The notes under the pieces were generated by a model that made no database searches, was not told where the DNA came from, and was given only the letters and a program-made list of their open reading frames with translations. From Thermoanaerobaculia bacterium (GTDB taxonomy: Bacteria; Acidobacteriota; Thermoanaerobaculia; Gp7-AA8): 23,794 nt of DNA. The translations under genes and the position numbers were made by a program. The first letter of the stretch is position 1. Each line of letters opens with the position of its first letter. Shown here piece after piece: positions 1-7,463 of the stretch. The stretch spans positions 1-23,794 of the forward strand of contig JADGOA010000009.1 of the NCBI GenBank assembly GCA_017883215.1. Reading direction: 5' to 3'.

Positions 1-13
1 TCTGAACCGATCG

Positions 14-110
14 CCGTAGGGCACGGCCGCGCCGTGCCGAACCCCCGCGGGCGGGCAGCTCGTTTCCCCCCACCCACGAGAGTTCGGCACGGCGCAGCCG
101 TGCCCTACGG
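14..110. repeat. Long intergenic inverted repeat (29-bp arms)
   Basis: Arms at 14-42 and 82-110 are reverse complements with one mismatch in 29 bp, around a 39-bp spacer. Each arm also contains a smaller palindrome (GGCACGGC/GCCGTGCC type), so each could fold by itself. It lies beyond the 3' end of mnmG. There is no T-run, so a terminator role is uncertain. The architecture matches the other intergenic inverted repeats in this window, although the words differ. Confidence 0.85.
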
Positions 111-343
111 TAGTTTTCGCGCGTTGCGACAAACCGTAGTTCGTCACCCGCACACGAGAGCCGCCACTGACCTTGCAGGCAGGACGTAGAGCGCGAAGCG
201 TTGGTGTAATCCTGAGCCACGCCATCGCGCGCGCACGACGCCTGAGAGCAGAAACTCTCAATCGAGACCCCCTCTCCCCACCCGCGGGGAGAAGGTGCCG
301 AAGGCGGATGAGGGGCCGAGCCGGATCGCGGTCGAGTGCGCCA
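111..343. repeat. Non-coding gap with hairpins, including a CCTCTCCCC...GATGAGGGG extragenic element
   Basis: No convincing gene is seen between the window start and the mnmG stop. Position 243-260 holds a 6-bp hairpin (TGAGAG/CTCTCA). Position 271-315 resembles a dispersed extragenic element found in many GC-rich genomes: a stem TCTCCCC (273-279) with GGGGAGA (286-292), a small GCC-GAA-GGC hairpin, then GATGAGGGG. Similarity to that known repeat type is from memory and inference. It could help end mnmG transcription. Confidence 0.45.
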
Positions 344-2251
344 TTAACCAGCGGCGCGAGCTTCGCGGGTTTGACTTCCCCGCCGCAGATGCAGCCTCAG
401 AATCGAGATCGCCGCCGGCGTCACGCCCGGAATCCGGCTGGCCTGGCCGAGCGACGCGGGGCGGACGAACGACAGCTTCTCCACCATCTCGCGCGATAGT
501 CCCGGCATCGAGTACGACATCGCGGCCGGAATCGAGATGTCCTCCTCCTCCCCCATCCGCGCCGCCTCCCGCTGCTGCCGCTCGATGTAGCCGGAGTAGC
601 GCAACTGATTGACCACCCCTTCGCGCTCCTCATCGCTGAGCTCGCGAAAGGCAGCGGAGAATTCGGAGCAGACGCCGCGTTCCTCGCAGACGCCGACGAT
701 CCGCTCGACATCGAAATCGATCCGCTGCATCAACTTCGCGATCGTGCTTTGGGTGCTCAGCTCCAGCCCCCCTTCCGCCAGCCAGGCGACGGTCTCGCGG
801 TCCGGATTGAGCGATGCGGATGACGCGACGCGCGCGCGTTGCGTCCGAGCGACCCGTGACGCGACCCGTCGCCTCCGCTCGTCATCGAGGACACCAAGGC
901 GCTCCGCGATGGGCGAAAGGCGCTCGTAAACCGAGTCGCAGCCCAGCAGGAGCCGGTGCTCCGCGCGCGACGTGAACATCCGGTAGGGTTCTTCCGTCCC
1001 GTGCGTAACGAGGTCGTCGATCATCACCCCGGCGTAGGCCGCATCGCGGCGGAGGATCACCGGTTCGCCGCCCCGAAGCTTCTGCAGAGCGTTCATCCCA
1101 GCCATCAGCCCCTGCGCCGCCGCTTCTTCATACCCGGACGTACCGTTGATCTGGCCGGCAAGGAAGAGCCCGTCGACGTCCCGCACCTCGAGCGAAGCCG
1201 CGAGTTGTTGCGGATTGACGAAGTCGTATTCGACCGCATAGCCATACCGGGCGATGACGGCCTTCTCGAATCCGGGAAGCGAGCTTACGAGCGCGTCCTG
1301 CACATCCGGCGGCAACGACGTGGAGATGCCGTTGAGGTAGAGCCAGGGATGATCGAGCCCCTCCGGCTCGACGAAGACGTGGTGCCGCTCTTTGTCTGCG
1401 AAGCGGACAACCTTGTCTTCGATCGAAGGGCAATAGCGGGGGCCGGTGGCCTGGATCTGCCCCGAGTACATCGGTGCGCGGTGAAGGTTTGCGCGGATCA
1501 GGTCGTGAGCGGCGCCGCTCGTGTACGTCAGGTGGCAGAGCACCTGCGGCAGCGGCAGCGCGTCGGTGACGATCGAGAATGGCCGCGGCCGCTCGTCGCC
1601 CGGCGCCGGCGCCATCTTTGCGAAATCGACCGTCGTGCGGTCGACACGCGGCGGGGTCCCGGTCTTCAGCCGTCCGAGCTGGAGGCCGATATCGCGGAGC
1701 GAGTCGGACAACGTCTCTGCTGATGGCTCCCCGAAGCGTCCGCCGCGGGTTTTCACCTCGCCGGAGTGCATCAGGGCCCGAAGAAACGTCCCGGTGGTGA
1801 CGATGACCGCCCGCCCCTCGAGGCGCGAACCGTCCTGCAGAATCACCCCGCCGACGGCGCTTCCGTCGACGATCAGCTTCGACACGGTGCCCTCGATAAT
1901 GGTTACGTTCGGCTCGGCTGCGAGCAGCACCTGAACCGTTTTCGAGTAGATGTCCTTGTCGCACTGAGCGCGCGGCCCCTGGACCGCGGGGCCCTTGGAT
2001 CGGTTCAGCACCTTGAACTGAATGCCGGCGCGATCGGCCGCTTCGCCCATGAGGCCGCCGAGGGCATCGATCTCTTTGACGAGGTTGCCTTTGGCGAGGC
2101 CGCCGATGGCCGGGTTGCACGACATCCGTCCGATCGCGTCCCGGATCATCGTCACGAGTGCCACGCGCAGGCCTCCGCGGGCGCAAACGCGAGCGGCCTC
2201 AGCCCCGGCGTGGCCCCCTCCGATGACGATCAGATCGACGCGATGATGCAT
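344..2251 (-). CDS. mnmG: tRNA uridine-5-carboxymethylaminomethyl(34) synthesis enzyme MnmG (GidA)
   Basis: This is the FAD-dependent partner of MnmE. The complex installs the (carboxymethyl)aminomethyl group on wobble U34 of certain tRNAs. The 635-residue product has the usual family length. Visible motifs are the N-terminal dinucleotide-binding VIGGGHAGAEAA (about residues 9-20), CNPAIGG (about 46-52), the GidA signature PRYCPSIEDK in the middle, and a second signature GQINGTSGYEEAAAQG (about 367-382). The start is ATG at 2251, giving MHHRVDLIVIGGG. No Shine-Dalgarno is visible because the bases just upstream are a 16-bp parS palindrome that shares one base with the start codon. It is the last gene of the rpmH-to-mnmG operon, separated from mnmE by 131 bp that contain an inverted repeat. 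The usual downstream rsmG is not seen in the 343 bases available. Confidence 0.97.
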   Translation of the reverse strand: MHHRVDLIVIGGGHAGAEAARVCARGGLRVALVTMIRDAIGRMSCNPAIGGLAKGNLVKEIDALGGLMGEAADRAGIQFKVLNRSKGPAVQGPRAQCDKDIYSKTVQVLLAAEPNVTIIEGTVSKLIVDGSAVGGVILQDGSRLEGRAVIVTTGTFLRALMHSGEVKTRGGRFGEPSAETLSDSLRDIGLQLGRLKTGTPPRVDRTTVDFAKMAPAPGDERPRPFSIVTDALPLPQVLCHLTYTSGAAHDLIRANLHRAPMYSGQIQATGPRYCPSIEDKVVRFADKERHHVFVEPEGLDHPWLYLNGISTSLPPDVQDALVSSLPGFEKAVIARYGYAVEYDFVNPQQLAASLEVRDVDGLFLAGQINGTSGYEEAAAQGLMAGMNALQKLRGGEPVILRRDAAYAGVMIDDLVTHGTEEPYRMFTSRAEHRLLLGCDSVYERLSPIAERLGVLDDERRRRVASRVARTQRARVASSASLNPDRETVAWLAEGGLELSTQSTIAKLMQRIDFDVERIVGVCEERGVCSEFSAAFRELSDEEREGVVNQLRYSGYIERQQREAARMGEEEDISIPAAMSYSMPGLSREMVEKLSFVRPASLGQASRIPGVTPAAISILRLHLRRGSQTREARAAG

Positions 2252-2266
2252 GTTCCACGTGGAACA
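2251..2266. promoter_or_regulatory. parS: parS centromere site (ParB/Spo0J binding)
   Basis: TGTTCCACGTGGAACA is a perfect 16-bp palindrome and matches the near-universal bacterial parS consensus (TGTTNCACGTGNAACA type). ParB loads here to organise and segregate the origin region. Location about 5 kb from dnaA, next to mnmG, is where parS is expected. The site overlaps the mnmG start codon by one base and fills its ribosome-binding region. parA and parB themselves are not in the window. Confidence 0.9.
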
Positions 2267-2295
2267 GAATGGTTGCGGAAGGTCATCCCGATTGA

Positions 2296-2383
2296 GGAGT
2301 TACTCAGTTGCTCAGTTACTCAGTGTCCGGCGATCGGCGGCGTGCGGGACCAAAACTCCGTAACTGAACAACTGAGTAACTCC
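2296..2383. repeat. Inverted repeat of iterated GTTACTCA-type 8-mers
   Basis: Arms 2296-2324 and 2355-2383 are reverse complements with three mismatches in 29 bp and a 30-bp spacer. The left arm is made of the 8-mer words GTTACTCA, GTTGCTCA, GTTACTCA; the right arm carries the same words inverted. The right arm ends on the first base of the mnmE stop codon, and the left arm lies 44 bp upstream of the mnmG start. In mRNA it would form a long stem between the two cistrons. Confidence 0.88.
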
Positions 2384-3717
2384 TATTTCCCAATGCAGAA
2401 CTTTGAAAAGATCGCTTCGAACAGCTCCTCGTGCGTGATCGCCCCCGTCAGCATCCCGAGCGCCGTCGAGGCGCCGTAAAGGTCGACCAGAACCACCTGC
2501 TCGTCGAGTCCGCTCTCCAGCGATGCGAGCGCTTCAGTCAGCGCGCCGGCGCACGCGTCGACAGCAATCCTCTGCCGTTCGTTGACGATCGTCGCCGCCG
2601 ACTCCGGCGCAGCGAATCGCTCCCGCACCAGGCTGTCGAGCTTCGCCAGCAGCTCGCGAACGCCCGCTTCCGTCGCCACGCTGATGCCGGCGGCCGCCAC
2701 CGGCGCAGGCACGAGATCGGTCTTCGTGTACAGCGTCAGCACGTCTCCACGGCCTAACCGCTCGATCTCCGCGCGATCCACCTCGGTCATCCCTTGCGAC
2801 GCGTCGACGAGATAGAGAACGATGTCCGCCGCAGCAGCAGCCTGCCGCGCCCGCTCGACGCCGATCTCTTCGACCGCATCTCCCGATTCGCGCAGGCCGG
2901 CGGTGTCGGAGAGCGTCACCGGCAGCCCTCCGATCTCGATGGTCTCGCGAAGGATGTCGCGGGTGGTGCCGGGAATCGGCGTGACGATGGCGCGGTCGGT
3001 GCCGACCAGGCGATTCAGCAGCGTCGACTTCCCCGCGTTCGGCAGCCCCAGGATGACGGCATTGAGTCCGTGCGTCGTGGCGCGCCCGCGGCGATAGGTG
3101 TCGGCAAGCGCCCGACAAGCCTCGATCGCCTCGCGCACGAGGCGCACCGCTTCATCGCGTGCGATGAACTCGTAGCCCTCGTCGGAAAAGTCGAGGGCTG
3201 CTTCGAGCCGCGAGATCACCGTCAGCAACGATTCGCGAACCGCCTGCGCGGTCCGGCTGACCATCCCCTCGAGATTGTGAAGCGACAGTTTCGCCTGGAG
3301 CGGCGTTCGCGCGTTGATCAGGTCTGCGATCGACTCGGCCTGGACGAGATCGAGCTTTCCGTTCAACACCGCGCGTTCGGTGAACTCCCCCGGTTCGGCG
3401 ATTCGCGCGCCCAGCTCGACGGCTGCCCGGATGAGACGCTCGACGAGCAGCGGATTCCCGTGCAGCGTGATCTCGACGAGGTCGTTCCCGGTAAACGAAC
3501 GGGGTGACGCGTAGCGGATGGCGACGCACTCGTCGAGCTCTTCGTCGTCGTGACGGAGATACGTAAAGGTGGCGATGCGCTCATCCGGCAATGATCCGGA
3601 AAGGGCCGTGAGGATGGCCGCGCTCTGCGGACCGTCGATGCGGACGATGGCCAGCGCGCTGCGCCCGACCGGCGTCGCCGGAGCGACGATCGTGTCGAGC
3701 GCCGCGCCGTGGCTCAC
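2383..3717 (-). CDS. mnmE: tRNA modification GTPase MnmE (TrmE)
   Basis: MnmE is the GTPase half of the MnmEG tRNA U34-modifying complex. The 444-residue protein has the N-terminal tetrahydrofolate-binding domain (about 5-120), a helical domain, and an inserted G domain. G-domain motifs are the P-loop GLPNAGKS (224-231), GTTRD (250-254) and DTAG (271-274). The invariant C-terminal FCIGK is present, with the catalytic Cys at 441. The G4 motif reads TKTD (331-334) rather than the usual NKxD, a notable but probably tolerated change. The start is GTG at 3717, overlapping the jag stop by four bases (GTGA), so translational coupling is likely. It pairs functionally with mnmG downstream. Confidence 0.97.
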   Translation of the reverse strand: MSHGAALDTIVAPATPVGRSALAIVRIDGPQSAAILTALSGSLPDERIATFTYLRHDDEELDECVAIRYASPRSFTGNDLVEITLHGNPLLVERLIRAAVELGARIAEPGEFTERAVLNGKLDLVQAESIADLINARTPLQAKLSLHNLEGMVSRTAQAVRESLLTVISRLEAALDFSDEGYEFIARDEAVRLVREAIEACRALADTYRRGRATTHGLNAVILGLPNAGKSTLLNRLVGTDRAIVTPIPGTTRDILRETIEIGGLPVTLSDTAGLRESGDAVEEIGVERARQAAAAADIVLYLVDASQGMTEVDRAEIERLGRGDVLTLYTKTDLVPAPVAAAGISVATEAGVRELLAKLDSLVRERFAAPESAATIVNERQRIAVDACAGALTEALASLESGLDEQVVLVDLYGASTALGMLTGAITHEELFEAIFSKFCIGK

Positions 3718-4658
3718 GGCTCGCCGGCCGTGGCGTCTGGCTGGACCGGACGCCGGATGATGGCCACGCGCTTGAAGAAGCCGTCGCCGCGCGATTCAGT
3801 CGTCACCTCCGCGTCGTCCTGCAACGCCAGATGCACGATTCGCCGCTCGACGGGACTCATGGCCGGCAGCAACTGCTCACGGCCGTCGCGCCGGACCCGA
3901 TCGGCGATCTCCCTTGCGCGATTGCCGAGATCTTCCACGCGGTGCTGTTTGAACTCGCCGCAGTCGAACTCGATTTCCTTCTCCACCTTGCGGCCGACGA
4001 GAGCCTTGTTCGCGAGGACCTGCAGTGCGTCGAGAAGCTCGCCGTCACGCTCGACCAGACGACCGGTGTCGCTGCCGTAGAAGCGCACGCGGATCTGCTG
4101 CTCGTTCTCTTCAGTGCGCAAGGCGAGCTCGAGCCGCGCGAGATCGAACAGGTGATCGCACCACTCGCGCACCAGCTTCGCCGTTTCCGACTCCGGAGCC
4201 TGCTCCGGGGCATCTTCGACGAAGGCTCGCTCGAAGTCGCTCGGCTGCAGATCGTCCATGGGAGGGCGTCTCCGACCGCGACCCCGTTCCCCGCCATCTC
4301 TGCCGCGCGACTCCAAGCCGCCGCGGCCGCGATCTCCGCGCCCACGACCACCACTGCGCGGACCGCGATCACGATCGCCGCCGGCCGAGCGGCGGCCGGG
4401 CGACACCGGCGGTTCGGAATGCGGTGGTGCGACGGCCACCGGAGCAGCAGGCGGCGCTGCGGTAGCGAGCGGCGGCGCAGCCAGCTCTGTGGCCGAATCG
4501 TCGACGTCCGCCTCGATGACGACGCGCTTCATGCCGCCGAGGAATCCGCGTTTTTCCACGAGGATGCGATGGGTGATCTGAAAGCGCTCCACCCCCAGCG
4601 CCGCTGCAGCGCTGTTGAGCGCCTCTTCGAGATTGTGTCCTTCGAACCGCTGGCTCAT
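3714..4658 (-). CDS. jag: Jag/KhpB-type RNA-binding protein (Jag_N, KH, R3H)
   Basis: This is an RNA-binding protein of the SpoIIIJ-associated (Jag/KhpB) family, nearly always encoded next to yidC. The order of parts is a Jag_N domain (residues 1-52, with the conserved KRGFLGGMKR segment), a low-complexity linker (about 53-135) that is first Ala/Pro-rich and then an RGG-like Gly/Arg/Asp stretch, a KH domain (about 160-235), and an R3H domain (about 240-302, with MSPVERRIVHLAL). At 314 residues it is longer than typical Firmicute Jag, mostly because of the linker. The RGG-like tract could add non-specific RNA binding (inference). It lies 12 bp after yidC and overlaps mnmE by 4 bp, inside one operon. 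Confidence 0.93.
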   Translation of the reverse strand: MSQRFEGHNLEEALNSAAAALGVERFQITHRILVEKRGFLGGMKRVVIEADVDDSATELAAPPLATAAPPAAPVAVAPPHSEPPVSPGRRSAGGDRDRGPRSGGRGRGDRGRGGLESRGRDGGERGRGRRRPPMDDLQPSDFERAFVEDAPEQAPESETAKLVREWCDHLFDLARLELALRTEENEQQIRVRFYGSDTGRLVERDGELLDALQVLANKALVGRKVEKEIEFDCGEFKQHRVEDLGNRAREIADRVRRDGREQLLPAMSPVERRIVHLALQDDAEVTTESRGDGFFKRVAIIRRPVQPDATAGEP

Positions 4659-4670
4659 CGACTCTCCGCG

Positions 4671-6320
4671 TCAGGCCTTCTGGATCTCTTCCGGATGGTC
4701 TTTCCAGTATTTATTCATGATCATCTGCTGCACGATCGTCAAGACGTTCTGCACCAGCCAGTAGAGCACGAGACCGCTCGGGAACTCCTTGAAGATCCAC
4801 CCGAAGACGAGCGGCATGATCATGAACATGCGCTTCTGGGCGGGATCGACGGTGGTCGGCGTGATGGCCTGCTGGATGAACATCGTGGCCGTCATGAGGA
4901 TCGGGGTGATGTAGTAGGGATCCTTCCCCGAAAGATCGTGGATCCACCAGATGAAGGGCGCGCCGCGCAGCTCGATGGCGCGCGAAAGGAGACCGTAGAA
5001 GCCCCACAGGATGGGCAGCTGCAGCACGATGGGGAGGCATCCCCCCATGGGGTTGATCCCCTCCTGCTTGTACAGCTTCATCATCTCGACGTTCATCTTC
5101 TGGCGCTGTTCGGGATCGCTCCGCGCCTTCTTGTACTTGTTCTTGATGGCCTCGGTCTTCGGCTGCACCTTCTGCATCTTCTTCATCGAGACGATGCTCT
5201 TGTGCTGCAACGGATAGAGGACGATCTTGATGATGATCGTCAGGACGATGATGGCGAACCCGTAGTTCTTGGTGTACGTGTTGACCCAGATCAGCGCCTC
5301 GAGCAGGAACCGGGCGATGAACCCGAAGAAGCCGTACTGCATGGTCGAATCGAGGCCGTACTTCTCGAGGATCTTCGACTGCTTCGGTCCGAAGAACGCC
5401 TGGCCGGCGACGCTGCCGTCCGGCGCGGCGTTCAGTCCCGCGTAGAGCTCTTTGCGGCCCGGGACTTTCGAATCGCCGCTCTTCACATCGATGCGGCGGA
5501 TGATCCCGTCGCCCGATTTCGTCGGCTTGAGAACGGAGAGGAAGTAGTTGTCTTCGATACCGACGAACTGCACGTCCTCGAAGATGCTGACGCGGTCCGA
5601 TTTCTCTCGGGCCAGGATTTTCAGCTTCCCTTCGCGCTGCACGACGCCGTTGCCGGTGGTGAAGAACTGCGTGTCTCGCTCGTCAGCAGAGAGCGTGCGG
5701 ATTCCCGGTCCGAACATGACCCGGTATGGCGTGGCCGGAGCGACGTTCACAGCGAAGTCGAACTGGAACTCGGGGCCGATCCGAAAGGTCTTGGTGACGC
5801 TCACGCCATTCGCCGAGTAGCGGTAGTCGAGGGCGTGAACGTCCTTTTCCATCCGATCCGTCACGGCATACAGCGCCGTGTTCAGGCTCGTGGACAAGGC
5901 GGCATTGCTCGTTTCGATGGCGAAGGGATAGTCGCTGCGCTGCGGGTCGCGTGCCTTGACCAGCTCCACGAGCTCGCCCTTGTTCGTCTTGTATTTCTTC
6001 AGACGAAAGCTAATCAGCTCAGCGCCGCGATTTGAAAAACGGGCGATGAACTCGGGCGTATCGACGGTCGTCTCTTCCAGCCCGGCCGCGGCGATCGGCT
6101 GCGCGGGAACCTCCGGCTCATGCGACGAGACTGCCGGCGCCGTCGACGAAGAGGTCGTCGCCGCAGCCGTTCTGCTCTTCGTCGCCGCCGAGGTCGTCGC
6201 AGCCGTTTTCGCCGGCGCGGCTTTCTTCACGAGGTCGGGAAAGAGTTTCGGTGCGATCGCCGCCCATCCCCAGAGCAGCGCGATCGAAATCAGTACCGCG
6301 ATGAAAGTTCGTTTTTCCAT
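4671..6320 (-). CDS. yidC: Membrane protein insertase YidC (Oxa1 family)
   Basis: YidC inserts and folds inner-membrane proteins with or without SecYEG. The 549-residue protein has an N-terminal membrane segment (about 5-25), an Ala/Thr/Ser-rich linker (about 35-75), a large periplasmic beta domain (to about 325), and the conserved Oxa1 region with membrane segments and the cytoplasmic hairpin KKMQKVQPKTEAIKNKYK. It ends in a basic tail. The periplasmic domain is the Gram-negative form. The start MEKRTFIAVLISIALLW is the standard family N terminus. The gene starts one base after the yidD stop (TGA-A-ATG), implying coupled translation. Confidence 0.97.
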   Translation of the reverse strand: MEKRTFIAVLISIALLWGWAAIAPKLFPDLVKKAAPAKTAATTSAATKSRTAAATTSSSTAPAVSSHEPEVPAQPIAAAGLEETTVDTPEFIARFSNRGAELISFRLKKYKTNKGELVELVKARDPQRSDYPFAIETSNAALSTSLNTALYAVTDRMEKDVHALDYRYSANGVSVTKTFRIGPEFQFDFAVNVAPATPYRVMFGPGIRTLSADERDTQFFTTGNGVVQREGKLKILAREKSDRVSIFEDVQFVGIEDNYFLSVLKPTKSGDGIIRRIDVKSGDSKVPGRKELYAGLNAAPDGSVAGQAFFGPKQSKILEKYGLDSTMQYGFFGFIARFLLEALIWVNTYTKNYGFAIIVLTIIIKIVLYPLQHKSIVSMKKMQKVQPKTEAIKNKYKKARSDPEQRQKMNVEMMKLYKQEGINPMGGCLPIVLQLPILWGFYGLLSRAIELRGAPFIWWIHDLSGKDPYYITPILMTATMFIQQAITPTTVDPAQKRMFMIMPLVFGWIFKEFPSGLVLYWLVQNVLTIVQQMIMNKYWKDHPEEIQKA

Positions 6321-6321
6321 T

Positions 6322-6531
6322 TCACGGGACAGGGTCCCAACCTCCAGGATTGAACGGGTGACAGTGCGAGAGGCGGCGTACGCCGAGCCACGCCCCGCTG
6401 AAGAAGCCGTAGCGTTCGATGGCCTGCATCATGTAGACGGAGCAGGTCGGCTCGAAGCGGCACATGGGCGGCAGCAGTGGCGAGATGAGGCGCTTGTAGA
6501 GGCGGAGAAGGAAGAGAGCGGCCGCGCGCAT
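6322..6531 (-). CDS. yidD: Membrane protein insertion efficiency factor YidD
   Basis: This small 69-residue protein aids YidC/Sec-dependent insertion at the inner face of the cytoplasmic membrane. It matches the family along its whole length: an amphipathic N terminus with LYKRLISPLLPP, the Cys-containing CRFEPTCSVYMMQAIERYG core, and the terminal HPFNPGGWDPVP motif. The ATG at 6531 gives the standard N terminus. It sits 9 bp after rnpA and directly before yidC in the conserved operon. Confidence 0.95.
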   Translation of the reverse strand: MRAAALFLLRLYKRLISPLLPPMCRFEPTCSVYMMQAIERYGFFSGAWLGVRRLSHCHPFNPGGWDPVP

Positions 6532-6540
6532 GTCGCTGCC

Positions 6541-6930
6541 TCAAACCGGCCGCTCGCTGGGGAGGCGGGCCAAGAGGCGCGACAGGTCATCGCGATAGTC
6601 GGCAAATGACGCCTCAGCGGCGTTGGGCTTCACATTGACCACGATGTCGAGCCGCCGGTCATCGAGACCGAGGGGCTCTCGCTGGCGCCGGAAAACCTCG
6701 CGCGTCCAGCGCTTGAGTCGGTTGCGAACGTTCGCTTTTCCGAGTTTCTTCGTCGCTGTGATTCCCACGCGCGAATGCGGCAGGTCATTGCTGGCGAAGA
6801 AGACGACTGTATACCGGGAAAAAAGCTTTCGGCCCGTCTCATAGACCCGAAGAAACTCACGCCGTTTTGCGAGTCTCTTCGGCTTTGGCAGTGCCTCGGA
6901 CCGTAAATCGGCGACTGCTTGTTCTTGCAC
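6541..6930 (-). CDS. rnpA: Ribonuclease P protein component
   Basis: RnpA is the protein subunit of RNase P, which matures tRNA 5' ends together with the rnpB RNA. The 129-residue product has the basic N terminus KRLAKRREFLRVYETGRK, the central RVGITATKKLGKANVRNRLKRWTREVFR, which contains the RNR motif, and a C-terminal DIVVNVKP strand. The likely start is GTG at 6930, since no internal Met offers a better one; a Shine-Dalgarno is not evident in the 13 bp after rpmH. Co-transcription with rpmH is the rule in bacteria. Confidence 0.95.
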   Translation of the reverse strand: MQEQAVADLRSEALPKPKRLAKRREFLRVYETGRKLFSRYTVVFFASNDLPHSRVGITATKKLGKANVRNRLKRWTREVFRRQREPLGLDDRRLDIVVNVKPNAAEASFADYRDDLSRLLARLPSERPV

Positions 6931-6943
6931 GGGAGCGCCGGGC

Positions 6944-7078
6944 CTAGACGGCGAGACGCTTTCGGCCCTTCCGGCGACGGCGCGAGAGCACCGCCTGCCC
7001 GTCTTTGGTGCGCATCCGGACGAGGAAGCCGTGCGTGCGCTTGCGGCGGCGATTGTTTGGCTGAAAGGTGCGCTTCAT
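6944..7078 (-). CDS. rpmH: 50S ribosomal protein L34
   Basis: The 44-residue, very basic product begins MKRTFQPNNRRRKRTHGF and ends RRRRKGRKRLAV, the standard L34 pattern. A longer upstream reading frame exists, but the true start is the ATG at 7078: it has GAGGG about 7 bases upstream, and it gives exactly the family length. It is the first gene of the rpmH-rnpA-yidD-yidC-jag-mnmE-mnmG operon and is divergent from dnaA. Confidence 0.98.
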   Translation of the reverse strand: MKRTFQPNNRRRKRTHGFLVRMRTKDGQAVLSRRRRKGRKRLAV

Positions 7079-7105
7079 GTCTAACCCTCTGAAAAGAAAG
7101 CGGTG

Positions 7106-7134
7106 AGTATAAACGCCGCGCCACTCTCGGTCAA
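7106..7134 (-). promoter_or_regulatory. Sigma70-type promoter of the rpmH operon
   Basis: Read on the minus strand: -35 TTGACC (7129-7134), a 17-bp spacer, and -10 TATACT (7106-7111), one mismatch in each hexamer. Transcription would start near 7098, giving a leader of about 20 nt before the rpmH ATG. This is the best promoter match in the left arm. Confidence 0.8.
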
Positions 7135-7241
7135 TCGGCGGAAGTAAAGCATCGGGCCAAACGGAATGCCAACTCGTGGATATTCCAAGAGTCCGCGAGC
7201 AGCCAGTGGCGAGCGGCGAGCAGGGGCTGGCGGAATCACGC

Positions 7242-7272
7242 GGGCGCCGGGTCACCGGGTGACCTGGCGCCC
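7242..7272. repeat. 15-bp inverted repeat in the rpmH-dnaA divergent gap
   Basis: Arms 7242-7256 and 7258-7272 are reverse complements with one mismatch and a single central base, centred on GGTCACC-G-GGTGACC. The flanks add more structure: a GGCGAGC-word tract (7207-7221), TGCCTGG/CCAGGCA, TCGCGA-A-TCGCGA and GCACAT/ATGTGC (7324-7339). The genes diverge here, so a terminator is unlikely. It could be a regulator site, an origin structure, or another of the intergenic repeat elements. Confidence 0.7.
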
Positions 7273-7406
7273 CGGACCCGCTGCCTGGCGATCGACGGCG
7301 ACCCCTCGCGAATCGCGAACCAGGCACATCGCCATGTGCTTCGCCAAAGCCATTGCGCCACGACCTGTTTTTTGAGTAGACTCCGACCCCCGATCCTCCA
7401 GCTGGC

Positions 7407-7437
7407 TTTTCCACAACTGTGGAAAAGTTGTGGATTT
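7407..7437. promoter_or_regulatory. DnaA-box cluster upstream of dnaA (possible oriC part 1 / autoregulation)
   Basis: TTTTCCACA (7407-7415) and TGTGGAAAA (7418-7426) form a perfect inverted pair with 2 bp between them. TGTGGATTT follows at 7429-7437. The first two differ from the E. coli box TTATCCACA by one base, the third by two. DnaA binding here would repress dnaA and may form one half of a bipartite origin. The boxes lie 27 bp before the chosen dnaA ATG, and no strong -35/-10 pair was found with them. Confidence 0.75.
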
Positions 7438-7463
7438 TCAATGACATACGGTCGGTCCTGACA

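Noticed and set aside
173..612. Two overlapping plus-strand frames of about 105 codons at the left edge
   Set aside because: Arg/Pro/Ser-rich low-complexity translations overlapping the 3' end of mnmG; no start signal.
3831..6035. 734-codon open frame on the plus strand opposite jag and yidC
   Set aside because: It is antisense to two firmly identified genes, with His/Leu/Asp/Arg-rich composition typical of shadow frames in GC-rich DNA and no domain pattern.
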